In this document: in pieces, positions 23,630 to 32,849 of the stretch
Position numbering within the stretch: the first letter of the stretch is position 1
Layout of the letters: every line of letters begins with the position of its first letter
Assembly: GCA_965116435.1 (NCBI GenBank)
Contig: OZ220686.1
Coordinates: 2,604,001 to 2,668,000, forward strand
Reading direction: 5' to 3'
Origin: VXPQ01 sp965116435
GTDB lineage: Bacteria > Bacteroidota > Rhodothermia > Rhodothermales > VXPQ01
Length of the DNA: 64,000 nt
The notes under the pieces: model-generated
Told to the model about the DNA's origin: nothing
The model's input: the letters and a program-made list of their open reading frames with translations, nothing else
Databases searched by the model: none
Made by a program: the position numbers and the translations under genes

Positions 23630-24469
23630 CTATACCCTGTAATCCCGGACTTTCCGGGTCGTGGCGCCCGTCTTGCTGTAAAATACGTTCATGGAGCCGC
23701 AAAGAGGACAGCAAATCTGCTCGGTTCCATGGCGGTCCGTATGCCGATCCGGCGCGTCGAAGTACTGGCGGCGCGTCTTGCAATAATACTTCCCGCACGC
23801 CGGATCGAGGCCGTCCAGCGGTTCGGGAAGCCGCCTCGTTTCCGCACCATACCGGCACGCCTCCGACGCCGCGCACGCATCGCAGGACGGCGCACGGGCC
23901 GTGCACGTATAGCGGCCATGCAGAATGAGCAAGTGATGCGCTTCGCCCCACGCCGTTTCGGGAATGATCTGCTTCAGCCCCTGTTCGACCTTCAGCGGCG
24001 TATCCGCATGCTCCACCAGCCCGATCCGGTTGGCTACGCGAAAGACATGGGTATCTACCGGAAGCGCGGCCCGGTCGAACGCTACGGAAGCCACCACCTG
24101 CGCCGTTTTGCGTCCTACGCCTTGCAGCGTCATCAAATCCTGCACCGTATTCGGAATGCGTCCGTCGTAGGCTTCCATGACGCGGCGGGCCATCGCTACG
24201 AGGTGCTTCGCCTTGTTGTTCGGAAACGAAATGGATCGGATCCAGGGAAACACCTCCTCGGGCTCGGCCTCGGCCAGGCTGCGCACGTTCGGGAAAGTTT
24301 CGAACAGGGCGGGCGTTACCATGTTCACCCGCGCATCCGTACACTGCGCCGACAGGATGACCGCTACGATAAGTTCGTAGGGATTTTTGTGGGATAATTC
24401 CGTTTCCGGGCGCGCAATGACGTTGCGCAACGCGGACAGGACGTGTTTGGCGCGTTCGGTGCGGTTCAT
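23630..24469 (-). CDS. nth: Endonuclease III with cysteine-rich C-terminal extension
   Basis: A bifunctional DNA glycosylase/AP lyase for oxidised pyrimidines. It has the HhH motif LQGVGRKTA with catalytic Lys, VDTHVFRVANR with the catalytic Asp, and the [4Fe-4S] ligand spacing C-X6-C-X2-C-X5-C (CTARAPSCDACAASEAC). About 65 residues follow the cluster, beyond the ~211 residues of typical Nth. They contain C-x4-C and CCPLCG pairs plus several histidines, a likely zinc-ribbon-like add-on not standard for the family. ATG 24469 start. Stands alone on the minus strand. Confidence 0.93.
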   Translation of the reverse strand: MNRTERAKHVLSALRNVIARPETELSHKNPYELIVAVILSAQCTDARVNMVTPALFETFPNVRSLAEAEPEEVFPWIRSISFPNNKAKHLVAMARRVMEAYDGRIPNTVQDLMTLQGVGRKTAQVVASVAFDRAALPVDTHVFRVANRIGLVEHADTPLKVEQGLKQIIPETAWGEAHHLLILHGRYTCTARAPSCDACAASEACRYGAETRRLPEPLDGLDPACGKYYCKTRRQYFDAPDRHTDRHGTEQICCPLCGSMNVFYSKTGATTRKVRDYRV

Positions 24470-24592
24470 GGCCTTGCCCTACGTATTGTTATAAAAACGT
24501 CAAAAAACATGCGGCGGGAACCCGACCTGTTTGCGAGATTGTATGTGTGATGCTATTTCCATGCGCGGAAACATACTTGTCTTGTGCCCCGG

Positions 24593-25969
24593 ATGCCACT
24601 CTTTTTCAGAATTTTATGGGTTGCGGTCGTTTTTGCGACGGTTTTCGCCGCAATGCTTCCCGAAAATGCGTCTGCCGCCACCGTACGTCAGTCCGCCGTC
24701 GCCGCACGTCAACCCGCGCCCGCATCCCTCAAATCTCCCCCCATTTCGCAAGAAGCGCCCGCCCCGCCGCGTCTGCGCGTATCGCTGCTGACCATTCTTC
24801 CCGGTTCTGAAATATACTCGCTTTGGGGACATAGCGCCCTGCGGATTACGGACGAAGAGCGCGGCCTGGATATCACGTACAACTACGGCACGTTCGATTT
24901 CGAGGCCGGTCATTTCGTGCTCAAATTCCTGCACGGCAACCTTGATTATACCCTTTCCGCGTACGGATTCGAAGCCAGTTTCCGGGCGTATCAGGGCCAG
25001 GGCCGTCCCATCATTGAACAAACGCTGAACCTTGCGCCCGCACAGCAGCAACGCCTGCTGGACCTGCTCGCCGTCAACCTGCGCCCGGAAAACCGCCGCT
25101 ACCGCTACCATTTTCTATTCGACAATTGCAGTACGCGCATTCGGGATATTCTGGAGGCGGCGCTGGGCGAGGAAATCCTGCACCCGCCGGATACTTCGGG
25201 CAAGGCGCAACCCTATGCCCAACCCCCCATGCAGCCCTCCATGGAATCCCCCATGCAACCCCCCATGGAACCCTCCATGCACACCTTTCGGGCGCTCATC
25301 GATCCGTACCAGCGCGCCGTTCCTTTTCTGGACGCCGGCATCGATATGCTGCTCGGCGCTTCCGTGGACCGGCCTGCGGATTGGCGCGCGCGCATGTTTT
25401 TGCCCGAATACCTTATGGAAGCCTTCGGCGAGGCGAATATACGGACGGAAGAGGCTACGCGCCCGCTTGTCGCCCGCACCGATACGTTGCTCTGGGTTGC
25501 AGGATACGGCGCGCAAGGCCGACGTTTCCCTTGGGAGACGATGGCGGCCTGGGCCTTTTTCGCCGTAGCCCTAACGTGGACCCTGCGGCGTCCCGGCCTG
25601 GTTCGCACGCTGGATGCGCCCCTTTTTCTGGCCATCGGCCTGACGGGCCTGTTGATCGCCTACCTCTGGTTCGTTTCGCACCACGACGTCACGAACGCGA
25701 ACCGGCACCTTTTCTGGGCATGGCCTGTGCATGCGCTGGCGGCGGTCCTGCTCCTCGTGCGCCGCACGCCCTCGCGCCTGCTGGCCATCTACATGGCGGC
25801 GGCCTCGGCGGCGACAGGCATTTCCATCCTGATCTCCCCGTTCGTCCCGCAGCCGTTTCCTGCGGCATTCCTGCCGGTGGCCTTGCTTGCCGCCGTCCGG
25901 GCCGGGGCCATAGCGTGGCCTGTCCTGGCCCCGCGTCCACGCCACTCACCGCCGGACGGCGAGGCGTAG
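24593..25969 (+). CDS. DUF4105 (Lnb N-terminal periplasmic domain) membrane protein
   Basis: A 458-residue protein from ATG 24593 (GTG 24584 is possible). Signal/anchor segment is residues 1-25. Residues ~60-200 are the DUF4105 domain: TILPGSEIYSLWGHSALRI, YNYGTFDF, RYHFLFDNCSTRIRD, with the conserved His and Cys suggestive of a papain/NlpC-like catalytic pair. A Pro/Met-rich tandem insert (QPPMQPSMESPMQ...) follows at 25219-25280. The C-terminal half has about five hydrophobic segments (FFAVALTW, LFLAIGLTGLLIAYLWF, HALAAVLLLV, AATGISILI). Family members are periplasmic and of uncertain function, possibly lipoprotein or peptidoglycan related. Confidence 0.8.
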   Translation: MPLFFRILWVAVVFATVFAAMLPENASAATVRQSAVAARQPAPASLKSPPISQEAPAPPRLRVSLLTILPGSEIYSLWGHSALRITDEERGLDITYNYGTFDFEAGHFVLKFLHGNLDYTLSAYGFEASFRAYQGQGRPIIEQTLNLAPAQQQRLLDLLAVNLRPENRRYRYHFLFDNCSTRIRDILEAALGEEILHPPDTSGKAQPYAQPPMQPSMESPMQPPMEPSMHTFRALIDPYQRAVPFLDAGIDMLLGASVDRPADWRARMFLPEYLMEAFGEANIRTEEATRPLVARTDTLLWVAGYGAQGRRFPWETMAAWAFFAVALTWTLRRPGLVRTLDAPLFLAIGLTGLLIAYLWFVSHHDVTNANRHLFWAWPVHALAAVLLLVRRTPSRLLAIYMAAASAATGISILISPFVPQPFPAAFLPVALLAAVRAGAIAWPVLAPRPRHSPPDGEA

Positions 25970-26177
25970 CGCAGGCCCCCGGACGATCCGCGTATGCTGC
26001 CTGGATCGCAAGAGCGTATTGAGGATCAAAAACAGATATTTTCGCTTTAATTTTCGTATACTCACATTCCAGGGTTGGCAGGGTGGCGGCCCATGATTTT
26101 CTGCCTCTTTTTGGGAAGAGGATAACGGGCAGAAGGCTTTTTACCCGAAAAACAAGCAAACCAAACGTGGCGGTATC

Positions 26178-27215
26178 GTGAAGCAGTTTGCCTTAAGTCT
26201 TTTTTCTGGCGCGGGCGGGATGGACATCGGCGTGAGGCAAGCCGGTTTCGAGACGGTTTGCGCAATCGACTTCGATCCTCACTGCGCGAATACGCTTCGT
26301 CGCAACGCTCGCAGGAAGACTGTCTGGAATGTGGATGTTCGACTTGTAGACGCAGAGCGATTACGGGATACGCTCGGGATGCGCCAAGGCGAACTGGGAT
26401 TGCTCCACGGCGGCCCGCCATGCCAGCCCTTCAGCCAAATCGGGAAGCGCGGCGGAATAGACGACCCGCGCGGGATGCTGGTTTTCGAGATGGTCCGATT
26501 TGCAAAGGTTTTTCAGCCCAAGGCTGTCATGATCGAACAGGTTCCATATTTCCTGAGGGCGAAAATGCCGGGTGGGCAGCCAGCCATACATGCGCTTGCT
26601 TCGGGGTTTAAGGCGCTTGGCTACAAAATGCACGTTCGTCCCCTGAACGCACTGCACTATGGGTTGCCTCAGCGCCGCGAGCGCGCTATTCTTGTATGTC
26701 TTCCGAGCGAACAGGAGAGATTTGACTTTCCGTTAGGCAATGGCGTCCGAAGAACCGTTGGCGATGCTTTGAACGACATGCCTCCACCGGTTGAGCGTAA
26801 TGAAAATCCCTTTCTGGAGAATCATATCGACATAACGCCGCCGAGAGACAGAGAACGCATTGCCTATGTGCCCGAGGGTCTCTGGCTCTCGAAGTCTCCC
26901 GATGTTCCACCGCATATTATGAGGAAGCTCACGAGAAAGGACACGACCAAGTTTCGCCGTTTGGATCGTGCGTCGTTTGCTCCTACGCTGCGTTGCGGAG
27001 AAGCTCCATACCATCCGACAGAAGACAGGTACGTTACGCCGCGCGAAGCGGCTCGTTTGCAGGGCTTTCCCGACACGCATGTTTTCACGGGTCCTATTCG
27101 GGGAAGAACGGGCAGCGTACGCGATCTCGATCAACATCGACAGGTGGCGAATGCCGTTCCCCCGCCCATGGCCAAGGCCGTGGCTACAAGTATCGCCGAA
27201 GCGTTATGCCTGTAG
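26178..27215 (+). CDS. DNA (cytosine-5)-methyltransferase of a type II R-M system
   Basis: A 345-residue C5-cytosine methyltransferase. Motif I is SLFSGAGGMDIG (AdoMet), motif IV GGPPCQPFSQIG with the catalytic Cys, motif VI in the variant form EQVP rather than ENV, motif VIII QRRERAI, and motif X QVANAVPPPMAKAVA. GTG 26178 fits the family start exactly (MKQFALSLFSGAGG). The target-recognition region lies between VIII and IX and is short. It overlaps the nuclease gene by 10 bases. It presumably protects host DNA at the site cut by the NotI-like partner. Confidence 0.95.
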   Translation: MKQFALSLFSGAGGMDIGVRQAGFETVCAIDFDPHCANTLRRNARRKTVWNVDVRLVDAERLRDTLGMRQGELGLLHGGPPCQPFSQIGKRGGIDDPRGMLVFEMVRFAKVFQPKAVMIEQVPYFLRAKMPGGQPAIHALASGFKALGYKMHVRPLNALHYGLPQRRERAILVCLPSEQERFDFPLGNGVRRTVGDALNDMPPPVERNENPFLENHIDITPPRDRERIAYVPEGLWLSKSPDVPPHIMRKLTRKDTTKFRRLDRASFAPTLRCGEAPYHPTEDRYVTPREAARLQGFPDTHVFTGPIRGRTGSVRDLDQHRQVANAVPPPMAKAVATSIAEALCL

Positions 27216-28168
27216 TCGCGGAGCTATACGGCCAGCCGCTTGAAGAGTCTGGCATGGACCTGGATATCTGCAGGCGGGCATGGTGTCCATTTACGGAATC
27301 GGTATGCGATGGCGGCGGGAATCGGGACATGGCGCGGGTAGAGGCCCGCGATCCCACGCTGGGGCACCTCTTCGCACAGTCGCTTGGTCGCCAAACGGAT
27401 GGTTGGCTTCCCTGTGGTGTTTGTTCGGTTCGCGCGAGCCATGGAAACGTTTGGGCTATTTGCCCGCATCGTCTTTTTTCATTTGGTCCAGAGGGCGTAA
27501 CAGATAAGCATTATGCCCTTGCCCGCAAGATTTTCAGGCTCGCAGGCTTTCAGCCCGGGGAACAAGTCTCCATATGGTCCGAGATTACGCTGCGAGAGAA
27601 GAGCCAGGCAGGAAAATCTTTCAGTTATCGTTTGGACTATGTTTTGCGTGGTACAGACCCCAATGCTGCGCCTGTCATTGTGGAAGTCATGACGTGCTCT
27701 ACGTCTGGCGGGAACCGTGCGGCGGGAACGGACATCAAGTCAGCATTCAAACGAGCTGTGCTGTTTGCGCATACGCCTGCAAAAGATGACGTGAGGTGTC
27801 CTGGCGTGAATACGCGTCAGGTATGGGCTCGCATGGCGTCTCAGCTTGTCGCCAAATCCGAGGCTGCAAATAGTTGGGGTGGACGCACGATATGGATAGT
27901 GCAGGACCTGTTGGCAGAGTATATCCGAACGCAAACGGCGTTGCCGCTTGACGATCTGATCTCGCGGGACTGGACGCCGGATGAGGTAAACATGATTGTA
28001 GCGAATCTGGATGGTCCGCTTGCACTGTATGCTGGTCCGATTCGTTCGAAAAGCGACGATCGGAAATGCTGGCTGGAGATACTGGGTACGCCCCATCTCC
28101 CGTCGCTGGAGGCCATGACAAGGAAGTTGAACGAAAAACCACCCCATGCCACAATGCTTGCATTGTAG
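27206..28168 (+). CDS. NotI-family type II restriction endonuclease
   Basis: A 320-residue protein from ATG 27206. The frame is open earlier only as a shadow of the methyltransferase. The N-terminal Cys arrangement CPF ... PCGVCSV ... WAICPHRLFSF resembles the iron-binding four-Cys module of NotI. A PD-(D/E)xK-like core follows: SYRLDYVLRG (Asp) and VIVEVMT (Glu-x-x) before GTDIKSAFKRA, parallel to the E-x-Q variant in NotI. Coupling to a C5 methyltransferase supports the call. The recognition site is unknown; members cut rare G+C-rich 8-mers. Convergent with sppA, 62 bases apart. Confidence 0.82.
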   Translation: MPVVAELYGQPLEESGMDLDICRRAWCPFTESVCDGGGNRDMARVEARDPTLGHLFAQSLGRQTDGWLPCGVCSVRASHGNVWAICPHRLFSFGPEGVTDKHYALARKIFRLAGFQPGEQVSIWSEITLREKSQAGKSFSYRLDYVLRGTDPNAAPVIVEVMTCSTSGGNRAAGTDIKSAFKRAVLFAHTPAKDDVRCPGVNTRQVWARMASQLVAKSEAANSWGGRTIWIVQDLLAEYIRTQTALPLDDLISRDWTPDEVNMIVANLDGPLALYAGPIRSKSDDRKCWLEILGTPHLPSLEAMTRKLNEKPPHATMLAL

Positions 28169-28230
28169 CATGGGCTATGGCCTGTCCTGCCTCGTCAGAC
28201 GTCATGATTACGCCAAACCCGTTCCGCCCC

Positions 28231-30102
28231 CTACCGCACCGTTATCTCCAGGGGCATCCTCGCCTGCACCGTTCCGGCGTCGCGGGTATGCGCCGACAGA
28301 GCGCGGACCCGATCCATCCATTGCTGCTCCGCCGGGGATCGGGTCCATTGCAGCCAGGTCGCCTGTCCCTTCATCATCAGCAGGTCGTTGAGGGTCTCGA
28401 AGGGCGTTTTCGGACGCGGCAGCATGCGCAGCCGCCAGGGGCCTTCGCCCAGGTCGGTCTTGTCGGCGGCCAGCGCAATGGCGTCTTGTAACGTTCCGAG
28501 GGAATCCACCAGGCCAATGCCCAGCGCATCTTCCCCGGACCACACGCGCCCTTCCGCAATGCTCCGCACCGTCGCTTCGTCCAGCCCGCGATGCGTGCCC
28601 ACAAGATCGACGAACGCATCGTACATCTCGTCTACCCAGCCCTGCAACATCTGTCGTTCGTAGGGATTGAGCGTACGAACCCCGGACAGCATGTCTGCGA
28701 AGGGGCTTGTTTGCACGCCGTCCGTCGTAATGCCCAGTTTGTTTTCGAACGCTTTTCCGACGTCGAAGAACATGGCGAACACGCCAATGGAGCCCGTCAC
28801 TGTGATAGGATCGGCAAGAATCGCGTCGCCTGCCGTCGCTATCCAGTAGCCGCCCGACGCCGCCACGTTCCCCATAGAAATGATCACGGGCTTTTCTTCC
28901 GCGGTCCGATGGACGGCCTGCCACATGGCGCCGGACGCCGCCGCCGATCCGCCCGGGGAATTGATGCGCACAACCACGGCCTTCACATAGTCGCTTTCCC
29001 GCGCTTCTTCCATATCCCGCGCAAAACTTTCCGATCCAAGCAGCTTGCCGCCCAGAAAATCCGCCGGGGAGCTTTTTCCGTTGAGGATCGTGCCCTCGGC
29101 GTACACCACGGCGATTTCTCCATCCATGTTCGTCGACCGGCCCGCCTCGGAGTTCGGCGTAAATCCATAGGATTCCAGCGACATCGTGTGCAAATCCGCC
29201 CCCGGACTGTAGCCGAGGCGTTTTTTAATGTGCTTCACCACCTCATGGCGGTAGAACAGGTCGTCGATCAGCCCGGCCTCATGGGCTTCCTTCGCCGAGA
29301 AGATGGCTTTCCGGTTTACGAGTTCGTCCAGCGCCTCGGAGGTTGTTCCCCGGCTTTCTGCGACCGCATGCAGGAACGTCCGGTTGTACGAATCCAGCAG
29401 CGCGGCGAGTTGCTCTTCGTTTTCCGGGGAGAGGTCTCGCCGCAGGTACGGCTCTACGGCGGACTTGAACGATCCCGCCCGGATGATTTGCGGCTCGATG
29501 TCGAGTTTTTCAACCAGCCCGGAGTAGAAAAACGTCTTCATGGAAAAACCATTGAATTCGAACATGGCTTCCGGGGAAGCAAAGACGCTGTCGGCCGCCG
29601 ACGCCAGATAGTAGGTCGATTCCGTGGTCATATAATCGTCGCTCGAGGCGAACACGGGCTTGCCGCTTTCCCGAAACCGCAACAGGGCCTTGCGGACCTC
29701 GTGCGCGCTGGCGCTCAACCCCGAAATCCCCTTGATCCGGATCCACAGGGCGTCGATGCGTTCGTCGCCCGCCGCCTTGTCCAGCGCATCCGTAAGGCCC
29801 ATCAGACTATAATTCGACCGCCTCCCTGCAAACTGGTCGAAGGCGTCCATGGAGGCCGTTTCAGGAATGGGCCTCGTGAGGTCCAATGTGAGCACCGTGC
29901 CGGTGCGGACGCTCGGCGTGGTATTGCTGGACAAGGAGATCGCCGAAAAGACGAACGCCAGAAACATGCCGATAAGAATGAGGAGCCCGAGAGCGACCAG
30001 CGTACCCAGGGCGGCCGCGGCCATATTGGAAAGAAAGCGCATGACGAATCGTAAAGACCGTGCGAGGAAAGAACGGGAATGTATTTCCTGAAAATACGAC
30101 AT
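28231..30102 (-). CDS. sppA: Signal peptide peptidase SppA, long (67-kDa) type
   Basis: A membrane serine protease that degrades cleaved signal peptides. 623 residues with one N-terminal membrane segment (~28-55, LGTLVALGLLILIGMFLAFVF). It has two tandem ClpP/crotonase-like halves: the first with the catalytic Lys-type region (KPVFASSDDYMTTESTYYLAS), the second with the Ser nucleophile region NVAASGGYW-(I)-ATAGDAI and TGSIGVF. INSPGGSAAASG precedes it. Full length for the E. coli-type enzyme. Monocistronic on the minus strand, divergent from grpE. Confidence 0.94.
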   Translation of the reverse strand: MSYFQEIHSRSFLARSLRFVMRFLSNMAAAALGTLVALGLLILIGMFLAFVFSAISLSSNTTPSVRTGTVLTLDLTRPIPETASMDAFDQFAGRRSNYSLMGLTDALDKAAGDERIDALWIRIKGISGLSASAHEVRKALLRFRESGKPVFASSDDYMTTESTYYLASAADSVFASPEAMFEFNGFSMKTFFYSGLVEKLDIEPQIIRAGSFKSAVEPYLRRDLSPENEEQLAALLDSYNRTFLHAVAESRGTTSEALDELVNRKAIFSAKEAHEAGLIDDLFYRHEVVKHIKKRLGYSPGADLHTMSLESYGFTPNSEAGRSTNMDGEIAVVYAEGTILNGKSSPADFLGGKLLGSESFARDMEEARESDYVKAVVVRINSPGGSAAASGAMWQAVHRTAEEKPVIISMGNVAASGGYWIATAGDAILADPITVTGSIGVFAMFFDVGKAFENKLGITTDGVQTSPFADMLSGVRTLNPYERQMLQGWVDEMYDAFVDLVGTHRGLDEATVRSIAEGRVWSGEDALGIGLVDSLGTLQDAIALAADKTDLGEGPWRLRMLPRPKTPFETLNDLLMMKGQATWLQWTRSPAEQQWMDRVRALSAHTRDAGTVQARMPLEITVR

Positions 30103-30225
30103 CGCGCGTTGTTATTGTATCGCCTCCGGCGAAATAAACCGGTTTATTGGATTGTGGGTTTGGCGAACATGTTTACGTGTTGGGCGTTTTCATCTGCTTT
30201 TTCGCGGAAACCCTGAACCAATCGG

Positions 30226-30864
30226 TTGTCATACGCCTTGAGCGAGCACGATACCCATACCGTGGCGGAACCGACGGAAGACGGCGCCGCGCCGTCCGAA
30301 GCGGATCGCCCTGCAGAACCCCTTGCGGACGAACCCGAAGCCGCTTCCGAAACAGCTTCTGAAACAGCAACGACTGCAGAACCCCTTGCCGCCGAAACCG
30401 AAGCCTTGCGCAAACAACTGCAGGCGGCGGAAGATCGCCTGTTGCGCAAGGAAGCCGAATTCAGGAATTACCGGCGCCGGACCGACGAAGAAAAGGTCGC
30501 CCTGACCGGCCTGGGCAAGCGCCTCGCGATACAGCGGTTTCTGGACGTACTGGACGATTTCGGGCGGTCTCTTGACGCCGCCGAACAAGTAGAGGCGCAG
30601 CAGACGGAAAAACCTGGTCCAGCCTACTATGCATTGAAGGAAGGGTTCGAACTGGTGCACCGGAAGGTCATGGACGAGTTGGCGAAAGAACAGGTCGAGC
30701 CTATTGAGGCGGTTGGACAGCCGTTCGACGAGCAGGTGCACGAGGCCGTCATGCAGCAGGATGTGGAAGGAACTCCGCCCGGCGTCGTGGTGGGCGAGGC
30801 GCAGAAAGGGTATCGCATGGGCGAACACATCCTGCGCCACAGCAAGGTGATCGTGTCCGCCTGA
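30226..30864 (+). CDS. grpE: Nucleotide exchange factor GrpE
   Basis: Promotes ADP release from DnaK. Up to 212 residues: an acidic, Ala/Glu/Pro-rich disordered N-terminus, a long coiled-coil (~55-110: ETEALRKQLQAAEDRLLRKEA, FRNYRRRTDEE) and the C-terminal beta domain with PFDEQVHEAVMQ and YRMGEHILRHSKVIVS. The start is uncertain. TTG 30226 gives the longest frame; TTG 30238 and GTG 30262 are in frame, and there is no ATG before the conserved part. dnaJ follows 171 bases downstream. No dnaK and no CIRCE operator are seen. Confidence 0.92.
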   Translation: MSYALSEHDTHTVAEPTEDGAAPSEADRPAEPLADEPEAASETASETATTAEPLAAETEALRKQLQAAEDRLLRKEAEFRNYRRRTDEEKVALTGLGKRLAIQRFLDVLDDFGRSLDAAEQVEAQQTEKPGPAYYALKEGFELVHRKVMDELAKEQVEPIEAVGQPFDEQVHEAVMQQDVEGTPPGVVVGEAQKGYRMGEHILRHSKVIVSA

Positions 30865-31035
30865 CGCCGTCCGCCGCTTTCGTCAGGTTTCGGCAGACGG
30901 AATCGTTATCTTGCGTTCGTTCGTATGTTTTGTGCGCCACCTTGGCGTGTTTTCCCGTTTTCTACGGATGCGGCAGGATTTTTGCGGCCCCTCACGAACG
31001 GACATTTCGACCCGGAGATGCACTGATCTTTTCCC

Positions 31036-32199
31036 ATGGCCACCGACTATTACGACATACTCGGCGTCGATCGCAACGCGGATGCAGATACCCTGAAGCG
31101 TGCCTTTCGGGATCGGGCGCTCAAGTACCATCCCGACAGGAACCCCGACAATCCCGAGGCCGAGCAGAAATTCAAGGAAGTCGCGCAGGCGTACGAGGTC
31201 TTGTCCGATCCCAAAAAACGCGGGCAATACGACCGGTTTGGCCATGCCGGCGTGCACGGCAATGGCGGCGCGGGTCCCGCCGGTTTCCATGACGTCAACG
31301 ATATATTCAGTGCGTTCAGCGACATTTTTGGCGGATCCGGGACGATTTTCGACGAAATGTTTACCGGGCAGCGCCGCGAGCGCAGGCGCGCTGGCGGGCG
31401 TGGGGGCAGCGATCTTCGCATAACGCTTCCGCTTACGCTCGAAGAAATCAGCGAGGGGGTCGAGAAAAAAATCAAAGTGCGCAAGTTTCTGGTTTGCGAA
31501 CCGTGCAGCGGGACGGGCGCCGAGGCGCGCGAAGCGGGGTACGCCACATGCTCTGCATGCAACGGCGCAGGAGAAATCAGACAGGTTTCGCGCTCCGTCT
31601 TCGGACAATTCATCAATGTGCAAGCCTGCTCGGTATGCCGCGGCGAAGGCCGGGTGGTGCGCACGCCCTGTGCGTCGTGCGGCGGCGAAGGGCGCGTCAA
31701 AGGAGAGGAAACCATAGATATTCGTGTCCCCCAAGGGGTACAGGAAGGGAATTATCTGACGGTGCGCGGGGTGGGGAATGCAGGGGTCCGGGGCGGGCCG
31801 GCGGGCGGCTTGCGCGTCGAGATCCGGGAGAAGCGCCACGAGCATTTCACGCGCGAGGGTCTGGATATATTTTACGATCTGTATATTTCGTTTCCCCAGG
31901 CGGTCCTGGGCGCCGCCGTGGACGTGCCCACCCTGACGGGCCGCGCGCGTCTTCAGATCGATCCCGGCGTGCAGTCCGGCAGGATTTTGCGCATGCGAGG
32001 CAAAGGACTGCCCGAATTACAGGGGGCGCGGCGCGGCGACGAAATGGTCCGGGTGCATGTGTGGACGCCCGAACGCCTCACCGACGAGGAGCGCGAGATG
32101 TTGTCCGGGATGCTCGACTCACCGTCGTTTCATCCTCGACCGGATCGGTCGGATCGGAATAAATCCTTCTTTAGCAAGGTCAAGGATGTGTTTACGTGA
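31036..32199 (+). CDS. dnaJ: Chaperone protein DnaJ
   Basis: A type I Hsp40 co-chaperone, 387 residues. The J domain is at the start (DYYDILGVDRNADADTLKRAF, HPD near residue 34). A Gly/Phe-rich linker follows (~75-115), then four CxxCxGxG zinc repeats (CEPCSGTG, CSACNGAG, CSVCRGEG, CASCGGEG; ~155-220) and C-terminal substrate-binding domains ending in RSDRNKSFFSKVKDVF. ATG 31036. The stop codon TGA shares an A with the ATG of the flavin reductase gene (TGATG), so the two are likely co-translated. Confidence 0.96.
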   Translation: MATDYYDILGVDRNADADTLKRAFRDRALKYHPDRNPDNPEAEQKFKEVAQAYEVLSDPKKRGQYDRFGHAGVHGNGGAGPAGFHDVNDIFSAFSDIFGGSGTIFDEMFTGQRRERRRAGGRGGSDLRITLPLTLEEISEGVEKKIKVRKFLVCEPCSGTGAEAREAGYATCSACNGAGEIRQVSRSVFGQFINVQACSVCRGEGRVVRTPCASCGGEGRVKGEETIDIRVPQGVQEGNYLTVRGVGNAGVRGGPAGGLRVEIREKRHEHFTREGLDIFYDLYISFPQAVLGAAVDVPTLTGRARLQIDPGVQSGRILRMRGKGLPELQGARRGDEMVRVHVWTPERLTDEEREMLSGMLDSPSFHPRPDRSDRNKSFFSKVKDVFT

Positions 32200-32819
32200 T
32201 GGCGCACCAGGCTGATCGACGTCTTTGGGGAGACCGGAGCGCGCCGGACTGCGCAGAAGTCGCGCCGGAGCGTGCAGAAGTTGTGCCGGAAGCATCCGGC
32301 CAAACGGGCGAGGCGCTGCGCCAGGTCATGCGCCAGGTGCCCTCGCCGGTATCCGTGGTGACGACCTCCGATGGCCGGGAGATGCGCGGCATTACCATCG
32401 GTTCGTTTACGAGCGCCTCGCTGCGCCCGCCGCTGCTTTCGTTTCATATCAGCCGGGAGGCCGGGATATACGATCTGTTGATGCGGGCCGATCGGTTTGC
32501 GTTGCACGTGTTGCACGAAGGGCAAGCCCGTCTCTCGGATCGGTTCGCCACCCCGGATATGCCCGGCGTCGAGCAATTTCGCGCGCTTGATTACCGGATC
32601 GATGCACAGGGCCTTCCCGTGCTTGCGGACGTGCTGGCTGTGCTACTGTGCGTGCGCCATGCGGCGTACGACGCAGGGGACCATTCCATCCTGTTGGGGT
32701 GCGTGACGGATATCCGGGAGGGGGCCGCGGACAAGCGGCCTCTGGTGTATTTCGATCGTTCGTATCGCCGGGTGGGGAAGGCGGCGCAGCCCGCCTCGTT
32801 CGACCCGGTTCAGGGCTGA
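32199..32819 (+). CDS. Flavin reductase-like FMN-binding protein
   Basis: A 206-residue protein with a flavin-reductase-type split barrel: RQVPSPVSVVTTSDG, ITIGSFTSASLRPPLLSFHI and FALHVLHEGQARLSDRF, matching the DIM6/NTAB family. It binds FMN and reduces free flavin or serves as the reductase part of a monooxygenase; the partner is unknown. The first ~40 residues include a short internal repeat (AEVAPERAEVVPEA). GTG 32196 is an alternative start. ATG 32199 overlaps the dnaJ stop. A half copy of the palindromic repeat begins 30 bases downstream. Confidence 0.85.
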   Translation: MAHQADRRLWGDRSAPDCAEVAPERAEVVPEASGQTGEALRQVMRQVPSPVSVVTTSDGREMRGITIGSFTSASLRPPLLSFHISREAGIYDLLMRADRFALHVLHEGQARLSDRFATPDMPGVEQFRALDYRIDAQGLPVLADVLAVLLCVRHAAYDAGDHSILLGCVTDIREGAADKRPLVYFDRSYRRVGKAAQPASFDPVQG

Positions 32820-32849
32820 CGTTTCCTGCGATTTCCCTGCGATTGCCCT

